A stretch of DNA of 64,000 nucleotides from Thioalkalivibrio sulfidiphilus HL-EbGr7 (GCF_000021985.1 NC_011901.1:2738501-2802500), one strand, 5' to 3'; positions 45,281 through 54,155 are shown, numbered from the stretch's first letter. Made by a program: numbers and translations. The notes: a model not told the origin generated them from the letters alone.

Positions 45281-46050
45281 TGTCGGAACCGCGTTTCCAG
45301 CAGCTGCAACGGGCACTCACCGCGCACTTGCGTGACCCCGAAGGCCATCCGCCGCCGGAGGTCGTTGAGGAGCGGCGCATCCGGGTCTACCGGGAACTGA
45401 TCTACAACAACGTGGAAGGATTTCTGCGCAACGGCTTCCCGGTCATCCGCAGCCTCTACGACGACACGTCCTGGCACGCCCTGGTGCGGGATTTCCTGCG
45501 CAGCCACCGGGCCCACACCCCCTACTTCCTGGAGATCGGCCGGGAGTTCGTGGCCTGGCTGCAGGACGTGCGCACCTCCCAGGGCGAAGACCCCCCGTTT
45601 CTCGCGGAACTGGCCCATTACGAATACATGGAAGTGGCCCTCAGCGTGGCCGAGGCCCCGCCGGACTGGGTGCCCGCGGCAGAACAGGACGATCTGCTGG
45701 AGATCCGCCCGACCCTCTCCCCCCTAGCCTGGCTGCTGGGGTATCGCTTCCCGGTGCACCGCATCGGCGCGGACCATCGCCCCGAACAGGCTTCGCAGAC
45801 ACCCCATCACCTGCTGGTGCACCGCACGCCACAGGATGGCATCGCCTTTCTGGAACTCAACCCGGTGACCGCCCACCTGGTGTACCTGATCCAGAACAAT
45901 CAAGACCGCACGGCGCGGAGCCTGCTGGAACAGATAACAGGGGAACTGGGACATGCCGATCCGCAGGTGGTGATCCAGGGTGGCCTGGAGATCCTGGAGG
46001 AACTTCGTGGGCGGGAGGTGCTAGGAAGGATGAATGGAAGTGGGAAGTGA
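45280..46050 (+). CDS. hvfC: DUF2063 partner protein, HvfC/BufC type
   Basis: 256 residues. N-terminal DUF2063 domain (about 1-100): 'FQQLQRALTAHLRDP', 'RRIRVYRELIYNNVEGFLRNGFPVIRSLYDDTSWHALVRDFL', 'THSPYF-like' HTPYFLEIGREFV; a second C-terminal domain about 150-250. These partners bind the leader of the precursor and present it to the DUF692 enzyme. ATG at 45280 overlaps the upstream TGA; a GTG at 45271 is possible but unneeded. Confidence 0.88.
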   Translation: MSEPRFQQLQRALTAHLRDPEGHPPPEVVEERRIRVYRELIYNNVEGFLRNGFPVIRSLYDDTSWHALVRDFLRSHRAHTPYFLEIGREFVAWLQDVRTSQGEDPPFLAELAHYEYMEVALSVAEAPPDWVPAAEQDDLLEIRPTLSPLAWLLGYRFPVHRIGADHRPEQASQTPHHLLVHRTPQDGIAFLELNPVTAHLVYLIQNNQDRTARSLLEQITGELGHADPQVVIQGGLEILEELRGREVLGRMNGSGK

Positions 46051-46150
46051 GATTGGAAGTCGGAAGTGAGAACAGGGAAGGGCGAAGTGAAAACCAGTGA
46101 CCGGATTCATAGGTATTCCATTCCCACTTCCCCGTTCTCACTTCCCACTG
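46034..46150. repeat. 'gaagtgggaagtgag / ctcacttcccac' inverted word repeat
   Basis: Overlaps the 3' end of hvfC and the end of the convergent hypothetical gene. Similar words occur at 24598-24632, 48805-48835 and 59940-60055. Confidence 0.6.
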
Positions 46151-46599
46151 CCAAACAGCTTCTGCCACCAGCGCCGACGGTTGCCCGTCTGGGGCAGGGC
46201 CTCGGGCAGGTCCACGGGCGGGATCAGGGACAGAGTCCAGCCGGGCAGTACGCGCAGGCCGCTGCTGCCGCAACTGCTGCCCAGGTGGTTGGGATCGTAG
46301 ATCTTCACGAAGCGGGGCTGCTGCAGATCATCGGCGTAGACCACGCCGCAGTAGTCCTCGTCGTGCTCCCTGCGCAGCAGGGCGTCCACTTCATCGATGA
46401 AACGCAGCAGGGACTCGGCATCGGCCGGTGACGCGGGCGGCGGTTCACCCACGGCATAGACATACCAGCCCTCCCCGCCCCGCGCGCGCAGACGTTCCCA
46501 GAGGGCATCCAGCTGATGCCAGCGCAGCACACCGGAAAAACCGCCCTGGAAGGCGGCGAGGTAGGGGGAATCAGTTTGTCTGGAGCGGGTTTCGCTCAA
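46138..46599 (-). CDS. Hypothetical protein coupled to tetR-dsrE2
   Basis: 153 residues, soluble, acidic middle. Features: 'YLAAFQGGFSGVLRWHQLDALWERL', 'WYVYAVGEPPP', 'EDYCGVVYADD', 'FVKIYDPNHLGSSCGSS' and a basic C terminus. Its ATG overlaps the tetR stop by 4 bases, so it is translated from the same messenger as tetR and the DsrE2-like gene. The 3' end lies in repeat DNA. Family not recognised. Confidence 0.75.
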   Translation of the reverse strand: MSETRSRQTDSPYLAAFQGGFSGVLRWHQLDALWERLRARGGEGWYVYAVGEPPPASPADAESLLRFIDEVDALLRREHDEDYCGVVYADDLQQPRFVKIYDPNHLGSSCGSSGLRVLPGWTLSLIPPVDLPEALPQTGNRRRWWQKLFGSGK

Positions 46600-47213
46600 T
46601 GGGGTTGCCCGTCGAGCACTGCGGTGACCCAGTGGCGTACACGGGCCATCTCCTCCACCAGCAGGTGGTGATCGCCGTAGGCGTGGGCCAGCAGGGTCAC
46701 GCCCTGGCTGCGGGTCAGGATCTCGCGGGCAAATTCCGGGGCATCATCCCGGCCCATGGCCTGCAGCTGGGTGGCGATCCACTCGCGGATGGTCTCCAGC
46801 AGCGACTGGGCCTGTTCCTTCATCTCGTGGCCGGTCTTGCACAGTTCCGCGCTGAGGGTGCCCATGGGACAGCCATAGCGCACGATGTCGTCCTCGCCGG
46901 CGCACAGGCCGGTGAGCAGGGTCATGAGCCGTTCGCGGGGATCATCGTACTGGGCGTTGAGGCCGCTCAGGAGCTTCTTCAGACACTGGCGGCGCCAGTC
47001 GATGACCCCTTCGAGCAGGGCATCCTTGGTCTTGAAGTAGTAGTAGAAGTTGCCCTTGGGCACCCCGGCGGCATCGGCGATGTCGCTGAAGGAGGTGGCC
47101 TGGAAGCCTTTTTCATAAAAAAGGCGGTCGGCCGCGGCGACGATCCGTTCCCGGTTCTCCGCACCTCGGCCGCCCGCCTCCACAGGCTGACGCTTGTCCG
47201 CCTGCTCTGCCAT
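46596..47213 (-). CDS. TetR-family transcriptional regulator
   Basis: 205 residues. N-terminal helix-turn-helix (ENRERIVAAADRLFYEKGFQATSFSDIADAAGVPKGNFYYYFKTKDALL, residues 19-67) and a C-terminal ligand domain with 'VRYGCPMGTLSAELCKTG'. Its start codon shares one base with the stop of the DsrE2-like gene. A 14-bp palindrome over the -10 of the operon (47753-47766) is the probable operator, so autoregulation is likely. Three Cys in the ligand domain could sense a thiol or sulfur species; that is a guess. Confidence 0.92.
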   Translation of the reverse strand: MAEQADKRQPVEAGGRGAENRERIVAAADRLFYEKGFQATSFSDIADAAGVPKGNFYYYFKTKDALLEGVIDWRRQCLKKLLSGLNAQYDDPRERLMTLLTGLCAGEDDIVRYGCPMGTLSAELCKTGHEMKEQAQSLLETIREWIATQLQAMGRDDAPEFAREILTRSQGVTLLAHAYGDHHLLVEEMARVRHWVTAVLDGQPH

Positions 47214-47680
47214 TACATGAACAGGCAGATATCGGATTCGCCGGCGAACTCGAAGAACGCGGCGGCACCGGCATATTCAACACCGTCGATGAACTGGGAA
47301 GGATCCATCTCGAACAGGTCCACGGTCATCTGGCAGGCGATCATCTTCACTTCCGCCTCGCTGCACAGCTCACGCAGGTCTTCCAGGCTGGCAACGCCCT
47401 TGGAGGCCATCTTCTTCTTCATCATCATGGTCATCATGCTCTGCATACCCGGCAGGGCCTGCAGCAGGACCGGCATGGGCATCGGCATCGGCATGCCCGG
47501 ATTGCCCAGGGAAGTGACCTTCAGGTCCAGCTTCTTCTTGAGCAGCTGCAGGCCGTAGAAGGTGAAGAAGATCTGCACCTGGTAACCCAGGGCAGCAGCG
47601 GTGGAGGCCAGAATGAAGGGAGGATAGCCCCAATCCAGAGAGCCCTTCGTTGCGATAATGGCCAGCTTTTTCTCAGACAT
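47213..47680 (-). CDS. dsrE2: DsrE2-like sulfur-relay protein
   Basis: 155 residues of the DsrE/DsrF/DrsH-like group: 'KLAIIATKGSLDWGYPPFILASTAAALGYQVQIFFTFYGL' (Rossmann-like half), a Met-rich central loop with short hydrophobic stretches (MPMPMPVLLQALPGM, MMTMMMKKK) and 'EAEVKMIACQMTVDLFEM' with the conserved Cys. DsrE2 proteins carry persulfide sulfur together with rhodanese and TusA in sulfur oxidisers. Rhodanese and tusA are not next to it here. Confidence 0.85.
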   Translation of the reverse strand: MSEKKLAIIATKGSLDWGYPPFILASTAAALGYQVQIFFTFYGLQLLKKKLDLKVTSLGNPGMPMPMPMPVLLQALPGMQSMMTMMMKKKMASKGVASLEDLRELCSEAEVKMIACQMTVDLFEMDPSQFIDGVEYAGAAAFFEFAGESDICLFM

Positions 47681-47752
47681 GAATCACTCCTGCTAGGGTG
47701 GATTGCCCCCTGATCCGGGGGGCTTTCAGCCCCCTCTCTTTCGAGGGATTCA

Positions 47753-47766
47753 TTGACTATAGTCAA
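47753..47766 (-). promoter_or_regulatory. Palindromic operator candidate over the dsrE2-tetR promoter
   Basis: TTGACTATAGTCAA is a perfect 14-bp palindrome. On the minus strand TTTCAA, 17 bp, then TATAGT reads as a promoter whose -10 lies inside the palindrome. Size and place fit a TetR operator for this operon. Confidence 0.7.
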
Positions 47767-47806
47767 GCGTCTGACTTTTTGAAAGTATCCCATTGGGGGG
47801 TAGGCG

Positions 47807-48727
47807 TCAGCCTGCACCCTCCCGGGAAACCATGGCCCACAGCCAGGCCGCGCCCCGCACCCCGCTGGAATCCCCATGCCGGGCGAGCTCAAGACGCGTA
47901 TCCACCTGATCCGAAAAGATATAGTTGCCCCAGCGGGCCATCACCCCCGGGATCAGCCCGGGCAGCCCGGAGACGCCACCGGCCAGCACGATCACGTCCG
48001 GATCGAGGATGTTGACCACGTGGGCCAGACCCCGGGCCAGGCGATCCTGGTGTCGGGCCAGGGTTGCCAGGCAATCCCGGTCTCCCCCGGCGGCCCGCGC
48101 CGCGATGGCACGGGTGTCCAGGGCCTCGCCGGTCATGCGCAGATGATCCGCCGCGATGCCCGGCCCCGACAGCCAGGTCTCCAGGCAGCCCTGCCGCCCG
48201 CAGTAGCAGGCCGGGCCCGGGCGCTCCTCGTCCCGGGGCCAGGGCAAGGGGTTGTGGCCCCATTCCCCGGCGATGGCATTGGCACCGGTCAGCACCCGGC
48301 CATTGACCACGATCCCCGCCCCGGTGCCCGTGCCCAGGATCACGGCGAACACCGTCCCGGCCCCCGCTCCCGCCCCGTCGGTGGCCTCGGACAGGGCCAG
48401 GCAGTTGGCATCGTTGGCGAGGCGCACCGGCCGCTCCAGGCGCGCCTCCAGGTCCTCCCGCAGGGGTTGCCCGTTGAGCCACACGGAATTGCAGTTCTTC
48501 ATGCGCCCGGTGCGCGCCGAGACGGCGCCGGGCGTACCGATGCCCACGGTCGCCGTGGCCCCCAGATCGGTCTCCGCCTCGCGCACCAGGGAGACGATGG
48601 TGGAGAGGGTTGCCTCATAGTCGTCCCGCGGCGTGGGCACCCGGCGGCGCAGGTGTTCGCGGCCCTGCCCGTCCAGCACGATGATCTCGGTCTTGGTGCC
48701 CCCCAGGTCGATGCCGATGCGGTACAT
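47807..48727 (-). CDS. ROK-family sugar kinase (fructokinase/glucomannokinase-like)
   Basis: 306 residues. ATP-binding DLGGTKTE at the start, 'GTGTGAGIVVNGRVLTGANAIAGEWGHNPLPW', and the zinc motif CYCGRQGCLETWLSGPG characteristic of ROK kinases. Closest in layout to Mak/NagK; the exact hexose is not decidable. Stands downstream of the btuB-adenosyltransferase pair, about 100 bp away. Confidence 0.88.
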   Translation of the reverse strand: MYRIGIDLGGTKTEIIVLDGQGREHLRRRVPTPRDDYEATLSTIVSLVREAETDLGATATVGIGTPGAVSARTGRMKNCNSVWLNGQPLREDLEARLERPVRLANDANCLALSEATDGAGAGAGTVFAVILGTGTGAGIVVNGRVLTGANAIAGEWGHNPLPWPRDEERPGPACYCGRQGCLETWLSGPGIAADHLRMTGEALDTRAIAARAAGGDRDCLATLARHQDRLARGLAHVVNILDPDVIVLAGGVSGLPGLIPGVMARWGNYIFSDQVDTRLELARHGDSSGVRGAAWLWAMVSREGAG

Positions 48728-48826
48728 GGGATCGTCAACCCGGCATCGCTGAACACGCGGAGGGCGCAGAGACGCAAAGCACGCAGAGGACTCTGCCCAC
48801 AGCCCCCACTTCCCAATTCGCCCTTC

Positions 48827-49390
48827 TCACTTCTCCGCGTCCTTCATCCTTCTGCTTTTCCAGAACACCTCCCCCTCCCCCACCTCCCGGGCCAGCACCC
48901 GGGCCATGACGAACAGCAGGTCGGAGAGCCGGTTCAGGTACTGCCGGGACACCTCGGTGACGGGCTCATCCCGCGACAGGTGCACCAGGTGACGTTCCGC
49001 GCGGCGGCACACGGCGCGGGCCAGCTGGCAGAGCGCGGCGGCCCGGCCGCCCCCCGGGAGGATGAATTCCTTGAGCGGGGGCAGGGTCTCGTTGATCTGA
49101 TCCAGGCGCGTCTCCAGCCACGCCACCCGGGCAGCCTGCATCAGGGACTCCCCGGGCATGGCCAGTTCGCCACCCAGGTCGAACAGGTCATGCTGGACCT
49201 CCAGCAACAGCTCCGAAAGCTGCACCGGCACCGGCTCGGCCAGCATGACGCCGAGCAGGCTGTTGAGTTCGTCCACGTCGCCCATCACCTCGATGCGCGC
49301 CGAGTCCTTGGGCACGCGCAGCCCCGTGGCCAGCCCGGTGCTGCCATCGTCGCCGGTGCGGGTATAGATGCGGGTGAGTCGGTTGCCCAT
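48827..49390 (-). CDS. pduO: PduO-type cob(I)alamin adenosyltransferase
   Basis: 187 residues. 'RIYTRTGDDGSTGLATGLRVPKDSARIEVMGDVDELNSLLG' binds ATP, and 'CRRAERHLVHLSRDEPVTEVSRQYLNRLSDLLFVMAR' is the second signature. It transfers the adenosyl group of ATP to cob(I)alamin. 25 bp downstream of btuB, so uptake and activation of B12 are on one transcript controlled by the riboswitch. Confidence 0.94.
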   Translation of the reverse strand: MGNRLTRIYTRTGDDGSTGLATGLRVPKDSARIEVMGDVDELNSLLGVMLAEPVPVQLSELLLEVQHDLFDLGGELAMPGESLMQAARVAWLETRLDQINETLPPLKEFILPGGGRAAALCQLARAVCRRAERHLVHLSRDEPVTEVSRQYLNRLSDLLFVMARVLAREVGEGEVFWKSRRMKDAEK

Positions 49391-49415
49391 GGCGACCTCT
49401 TGGTTGTGTGTTGGA

Positions 49416-51224
49416 TCAGAACCTGCCGCGCAGGGATACGTTCAATGCCTGCCCCGGCTGACGGTAACCGGCCACGGTCTCGTAGTCCCGGTCGAACACG
49501 TTGTTCCAGGCGGCGGAGAGTTCCCAGTGACGATCCAGCCGGTACCCCCCGCGCAGGTCCATGGTGACATAGCCGGGCAGTTCGAGGGTATTGGACGGAT
49601 CGTCATAGCGTCGTCCCTGCCCGATCAGGCTGAGACCGTAGCGCAGTGCGCCGAGGGATCGGTCCGCGTCCAGGCGGGCACTGTGACGTGCGCGACGGGG
49701 CAACTGATTGCCGGTCGCCTCGTCCCGGGCATGCAACCAGGTGTAGCTGGCCGCGAGCTGCCAGTCCCGCCCGGCCCACTGCCAGCTGGCCTCCGCACCG
49801 GTGATGCGGGCCCGGTTGATGTTCTGCATGGTGAACGTGTCCGTGTCATAGATGATCAGATCACGGACCCGATTCTCGAAGACATTCAGACCCAGCCGGT
49901 GGCCTGCCCGGCCGTACTCCAGGCCCGCCTCCAGATTGCGGGCGCGTTCCGGGTCGAGGTCCGGGTTGCCGAGTCCCCAGGGGAAGTACAGGTCGTTGAA
50001 GGTCGGTGCCCTGAAGGCCGTGCCTGCGCTGCCCCGGATCCGCCAGGCCTCGTCGAGCCTGTAGGCCCAGGCCAGGTCGCCGGTGCCATGGGTGCCGAAA
50101 TCGCTGTACCAGTCGTTGCGCAGGCCCGCGCCGAACTGATGGCGGGACCACTCCGAGTGCAGCTGCGCGAACACGGCGCGACTGTCGCGACTGTCCCGGG
50201 CAAAGTCCGTGCTGCCGGAGACCTGGTCATGCAGATAATCCGCCCCCAGGCTCAGCTGTGTACGGCTCAACAGCCAGTCCGTCTGCGCGCTGAGATTGCG
50301 GCGGCGGGTGTCATAGCGATAACGGCCATCGCCATCCAGGGTGTCGCGCTCATCACGGGTCTCGCCCGCGATCACGCGCCAGCCGCCCGCACTGCCCGCC
50401 GGGCCGGAAAGCTGCACCGAGGCGGCCTGCTGGACGAAGTCCTCCTCGTGTGTTCCGGACGTCCACAAGGAGTCGAACTCCGTGCGACCCTGGGCGCGCA
50501 ACAGCCGCCACTCAAGGTCAACGCCGTTGTCCATACGGTAGCCCAGGCGTGCATTGACGGCATCGTTGCGATAACCGTCATCGTCAGGGTCGCCGCCGCG
50601 CAGCACATCGTAGCCGTCGCTGGCCAGGTGACTGGCGCCCAGGTGGTAGCGCCAGGCACCGCTGTCCGCCGAGACGGACGCACTGGCCTGGCGGGTGTTG
50701 TAGCGCCCGTAGCCCACCATAAGCTCGCGCACGGGCTCACGCGCCGGGCTGCGGGTGAAGATCTGGATCACGCCGCCCACCGCATCGGCCCCGTAGGCGC
50801 TGGCCCTCGGACCGCGCACCACCTCGATGCGCTCGATCTGATCCACCGGGATGAATTCCCAGGCGGCGCCGCCGGCAGTGGCGGAACCCGCGCGCACACC
50901 ATCCACCAGCACGATCATCTGGTTGGCATTGGCGCCACGCAGGAACACACCGGTCTGCTTGCCGAAGCCGCCACTGGCGCCGACCTGCACACCGGGCAGG
51001 CCACGGATCAGCTCCGGCACGCTGTTCGGTTGCAGTCGTTCGATGTCTTCCCGGGTGATGACCGATACCGGGTGCAGGCTGTCATCCACGGTCTGCGCCA
51101 TGCGCATCGGCGTGGTGACGATGATGGGTTCCAGTTCGTCGGCGGCCTCAAGCGGTGCGACGAACAGGCAGGATGAAAGCACAAACGCCCCGGTGATCCG
51201 GGATCTGAAATGAAGCCCTTGCAT
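49416..51224 (-). CDS. btuB: TonB-dependent vitamin B12 receptor BtuB
   Basis: 602 residues. Signal peptide (ITGAFVLSSCLFVAPLEA), TonB-box-like 'EPIIVTTPM', plug domain (about 45-150, 'VRGLP-like' LIRGLPGVQVGASGG, IEVVRGPRASAYGADAVGGVIQIFTR) and a C-terminal beta barrel ending in Phe (VSLRGRF). Length close to E. coli BtuB (614). GGAGGG precedes the ATG at 51224; the longer frame upstream is riboswitch sequence. The specificity call rests on the cobalamin riboswitch and the adenosyltransferase neighbour. Confidence 0.92.
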   Translation of the reverse strand: MQGLHFRSRITGAFVLSSCLFVAPLEAADELEPIIVTTPMRMAQTVDDSLHPVSVITREDIERLQPNSVPELIRGLPGVQVGASGGFGKQTGVFLRGANANQMIVLVDGVRAGSATAGGAAWEFIPVDQIERIEVVRGPRASAYGADAVGGVIQIFTRSPAREPVRELMVGYGRYNTRQASASVSADSGAWRYHLGASHLASDGYDVLRGGDPDDDGYRNDAVNARLGYRMDNGVDLEWRLLRAQGRTEFDSLWTSGTHEEDFVQQAASVQLSGPAGSAGGWRVIAGETRDERDTLDGDGRYRYDTRRRNLSAQTDWLLSRTQLSLGADYLHDQVSGSTDFARDSRDSRAVFAQLHSEWSRHQFGAGLRNDWYSDFGTHGTGDLAWAYRLDEAWRIRGSAGTAFRAPTFNDLYFPWGLGNPDLDPERARNLEAGLEYGRAGHRLGLNVFENRVRDLIIYDTDTFTMQNINRARITGAEASWQWAGRDWQLAASYTWLHARDEATGNQLPRRARHSARLDADRSLGALRYGLSLIGQGRRYDDPSNTLELPGYVTMDLRGGYRLDRHWELSAAWNNVFDRDYETVAGYRQPGQALNVSLRGRF

Positions 51225-51341
51225 GGTTGCCCTCCGCAGCCATTGAAATAGGCCGGGTGGACAGATACAGGCGGGCGGCGTCACGGGAGTCGTAACGCCG
51301 TTATCCGCCGGACGGCCCACCGCGGTCCGGTTGCAACCCGT

Positions 51342-51552
51342 CAGGCCGGTCTCCGGGCTCGGGGAGTATCGATCGGATCGATCCCGCGAGACGCCTTCCC
51401 ACGCGAATGCGCAGTGGCGTGTGTGTCTCGCGGCGCCGCAGGCCATGGCTGGCCGGCGACCCTTCCCTTACCGTTGCGGGGGCAGCGCAGGTTTCTCACC
51501 TGCTTCCCGTTTAATTCCACGCCCGAGTGCGTCGGGGCGGAACACCTGGTGG
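51342..51552 (-). promoter_or_regulatory. Cobalamin (AdoCbl) riboswitch
   Basis: On the minus strand the conserved blocks appear in order: GGTG near 51548, 'TTAAACGGGAA', 'GGTGAGAAACCTGCGC', 'TGCCCCCGCAACGGTAA', 'GCCACTG', 'GGGAAGGCG' and the B12 box 'GAGCCCGGAGACCGGCC' at 51344-51360. It lies 120 bp upstream of btuB, in the expected orientation, and should shut off btuB-pduO when cobalamin is abundant. Confidence 0.95.
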
Positions 51553-51670
51553 GTTATGTGTGCCGGTCGGGGACCGGCGGGTGTCTCCATCACGGGGATG
51601 GATGGGGGCGGATGGTAGCTTGGTGGAGGGGGAATGTGAAGCGGACGTGGTGTATGCGCGTTGCGCGGGT

Positions 51671-52316
51671 TTAAAGTCAAAGGCTTCCGATCCCCGCGTT
51701 GCGGGGCTCGGGTTACTTTTCTTGCTTGTCCAAGAAAAGTAACCAAAAGAAGGACACCCCGATGCCGCACCCGCTGATCGCGGGTGCCCTGCGTTGCTCG
51801 GCTTCGAGGGGGTCGCCTGACAGGCCGTCCATGGCCTGGCAGGCGACGCGCCGCGTCCCTGCGGCGCCCCTTCGGGCTGTTTCCCTCGAAGCCTGCGCTA
51901 CTCGGTGCGGCATAAGGGGGAGGCAGGTCAAAACCGCTTCGATCAGTCTTTGGTTTTCATTGTAGGAGCCCCGACCCCGGGGCGAATGGTGGGAAATTCG
52001 CCCCGGGGTCGGGGCTCCTACGAAAGGACAACAAAATACCCAGGTTAAGGAGGTTGCTGCCTTTGACGTCCCCCCCGTTTTTCTCGCCGAGCACGGGGGT
52101 GTTCCGGGGTTAAAGCCCGCAGGGGCGCCGCAAGGATGCGGCGCGTCGGCTGTCAGGCCACGGACGGCCTGTCAGCCGACCTCCCCGGAACGCCCCCGCG
52201 CGCAGGGCACCCCGCAGGGGCGAGAAACTCGGGTGTCCTTTCTTTGGTTACTTTCTTTGGACAAGCAAAGAAAGTAACCCGAGCCCCGCATCGCGGGGAT
52301 CGGAAGCCTTTGACTT
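51671..52316. repeat. 650-bp compound inverted repeat (family D)
   Basis: Left arm 51671-51765 and right arm 52228-52316 are near-perfect complements built from 'gtcaaaggcttccgatcccc', 'cgggttac' and paired 'gcttgtccaagaaaag' hairpins. The two inner halves contain related 'ctgacaggccgtcc/ggacggcctgtcag' and 'gcggcgc' palindromes, so this is two copies of one unit head to head. At 51962-52022 a palindrome 'gtaggagccccgaccccggg' forms the centre. Open frames here are repeat-derived; no gene is called in 51553-52389. Confidence 0.75.
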
Positions 52317-52389
52317 AAGCTCTAAGAAAAACCCACTGCGAATCAAAACAACCCGGATCTACGACCCGACAAAGACACCAGCGAAAGAA

Positions 52390-53115
52390 TCACTCCGCCC
52401 GTTTCCCCAATGCCGCCTCTTCCATCTGATCAATACTGATGTGCCGCACATCCTTGCCCTTGACCAGATACACCACGTACTCGCACATGTTACGAGAGTG
52501 ATCCCCGATGCGCTCCAGCGCGCGGATCGCCCAGATCACGTCCATGGCACGGCTGATGGTGCGCGGGTCTTCCATCATGAAGGTGATGCTCTGGCGCATG
52601 ATGGCTTCGTAGTCGTTGTCGACGGCGGCATCGGAGCGGGCCACGGCGACGGCGGCTCCCACGTCCATGCGGGCGAAGGCGTCCAAAGCCTCGTGGACCA
52701 TCTTGAGCACACGCTCGCCCAGGGCCACCACGTCGGCATACTGGTTCTTGGGACGGTCCTTCTCGGCCAGGTGTATGGCCATACGGGCCACGCGTTCGGC
52801 CTGGTCGCCGATGCGCTCCAGGTCGGTAATGGTCTTGATGACGGCGAGCAGGAAACGCAGGTCGGTGGCGGCGGGCTGGTGACGGGCCAGGATCTGGGAG
52901 CACTGCTCGTCGATAGCCACCTCGAAGCCGTTGACCTTCATGTCATTGGCCATGACTTCTTCGGCCAGCTTGGCATCGCCGCTGCCCAGGGCCAGGATGG
53001 CATTGCTGATCTGTTCCTCGACCAGCCCACCCATGGACAGCACCCGGTTGCGCACCGACTCCAGTTCCTCGTCGTATTTCTCCAGGTAGTGACCGCCAAG
53101 ACGGGTTTTTTCCAT
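52390..53115 (-). CDS. phoU: Phosphate signalling/transport regulator PhoU
   Basis: 241 residues, two three-helix bundles with the metal-binding E/DxxxD signatures ('RIGDQAERVARMAIHLAE' and 'RIGDHSRNMCEYVVYLV'). It links the Pst transporter to the PhoR/PhoB system. Last gene of the pst cluster on this strand. Confidence 0.96.
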   Translation of the reverse strand: MEKTRLGGHYLEKYDEELESVRNRVLSMGGLVEEQISNAILALGSGDAKLAEEVMANDMKVNGFEVAIDEQCSQILARHQPAATDLRFLLAVIKTITDLERIGDQAERVARMAIHLAEKDRPKNQYADVVALGERVLKMVHEALDAFARMDVGAAVAVARSDAAVDNDYEAIMRQSITFMMEDPRTISRAMDVIWAIRALERIGDHSRNMCEYVVYLVKGKDVRHISIDQMEEAALGKRAE

Positions 53116-53155
53116 GACACTATGCTCCGGGTGGAATCAAGATAACTGCTATCTG

Positions 53156-53256
53156 TCGCAGAGAAACATAATTTGACTGGATTTACATGATTTGCAGGAT
53201 TAAATCAGAAGCGCTTGGAAAGACGTCTTTGAATCCTGTTAATCAGGTCATCCTGC
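53156..53256. repeat. Degraded family A element
   Basis: 'gcagagaaacataatttgactggatttacatgatttgcaggatt' and the partly complementary 'gaatcctgttaatcaggtcatcctg'. Outer arms mostly lost. Lies between pstB and phoU. Confidence 0.55.
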
Positions 53257-53297
53257 CGAATGATTTCGATTTTTGCCACACTGCGACGTCTATCAAA

Positions 53298-54155
53298 TCA
53301 GCCGTACCGGCCGGTGATGTAATCCTCGGTGGCCTTCTGGGCCGGGTTGGTGAACACCGTCAGGGTGTCGTCGAACTCGACCAGCTCGCCCAGGTACATG
53401 TAGGCGGTGTAGTCGGACACGCGAGCCGCCTGCTGCATGTTGTGGGTCACGATCAGGATGGTGTAGTTATCCTTGAGCTCGTCGATCAGCTCCTCGATCT
53501 TGGCCGTGGAGATAGGGTCCAGGGCGGAAGCCGGCTCGTCGAGCAGCAGCACCTCGGGCTCGATGGCGATGGCCCGGGCAATCACGAGACGCTGCTGCTG
53601 ACCGCCGGACAGGCCGAAGGCGTTCTCGTGCAAACGGTCCTTGACCTCGTCCCAGAGGGCGGCGCCCTTCAGGGAACGCTCCACCACCTCGTCGAGCACC
53701 TTGCGATCCTTCACACCCTGCAGGCGCAGGCCGTAGGCGATGTTCTCGTAGATGCTCTTGGGGAAGGGGTTGGGCTTCTGGAACACCATGCCCACCCGGC
53801 GACGCAGTTCCGCCACATCGACACCGCGGGCATAGATGTCGTTGCCATCCAGCGCGATCTCACCTTCCACACGGCAGCTGTCGATCAGGTCATTCATGCG
53901 ATTGAAGCAGCGCAGCAGCGTCGACTTGCCACAGCCGCTGGGCCCGATGAAGGCCGTCACACGCTTGCGCGGAATCTTCATGCTGACGTTCTTGAGCGCG
54001 ATGTCGTTCCCGTAGTAGAGGTTCAGACCCTTCACCTCGATCGAGATGTCCTCGTTGTCGAGATTCAGCTTCTTGCGCTCGAGGCCTTCGAAGAGCTTGT
54101 TGCCCATGCTGTGGGTCATGGTGTTCTGCTGGCTCATGGAATTAGTCCCGTCCAT
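53298..54155 (-). CDS. pstB: Phosphate ABC transporter ATP-binding protein PstB
   Basis: 285 residues (279 if the start is the second ATG at 54137). Walker [10 protein letters not shown], signature [14 protein letters not shown], Walker [14 protein letters not shown]-loop VTHNMQQA. Energises phosphate import through PstC-PstA. The N-terminal 30 residues before '[14 protein letters not shown]' are variable. Confidence 0.96.
   Translation of the reverse strand: MDGTNSMSQQNTMTHSMGNKLFEGLERKKLNLDNEDISIEVKGLNLYYGNDIALKNVSMKIPRKRVTAFIGPSGCGKSTLLRCFNRMNDLIDSCRVEGEIALDGNDIYARGVDVAELRRRVGMVFQKPNPFPKSIYENIAYGLRLQGVKDRKVLDEVVERSLKGAALWDEVKDRLHENAFGLSGGQQQRLVIARAIAIEPEVLLLDEPASALDPISTAKIEELIDELKDNYTILIVTHNMQQAARVSDYTAYMYLGELVEFDDTLTVFTNPAQKATEDYITGRYG

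Noticed and set aside
49368-51176. Long plus-strand open frame across btuB
   Set aside because: btuB has signal peptide, plug and barrel on the minus strand and a riboswitch in the matching orientation.
51527-52318. Short open frames between the riboswitch and phoU
   Set aside because: They lie entirely within the compound inverted repeat and have no start signals.
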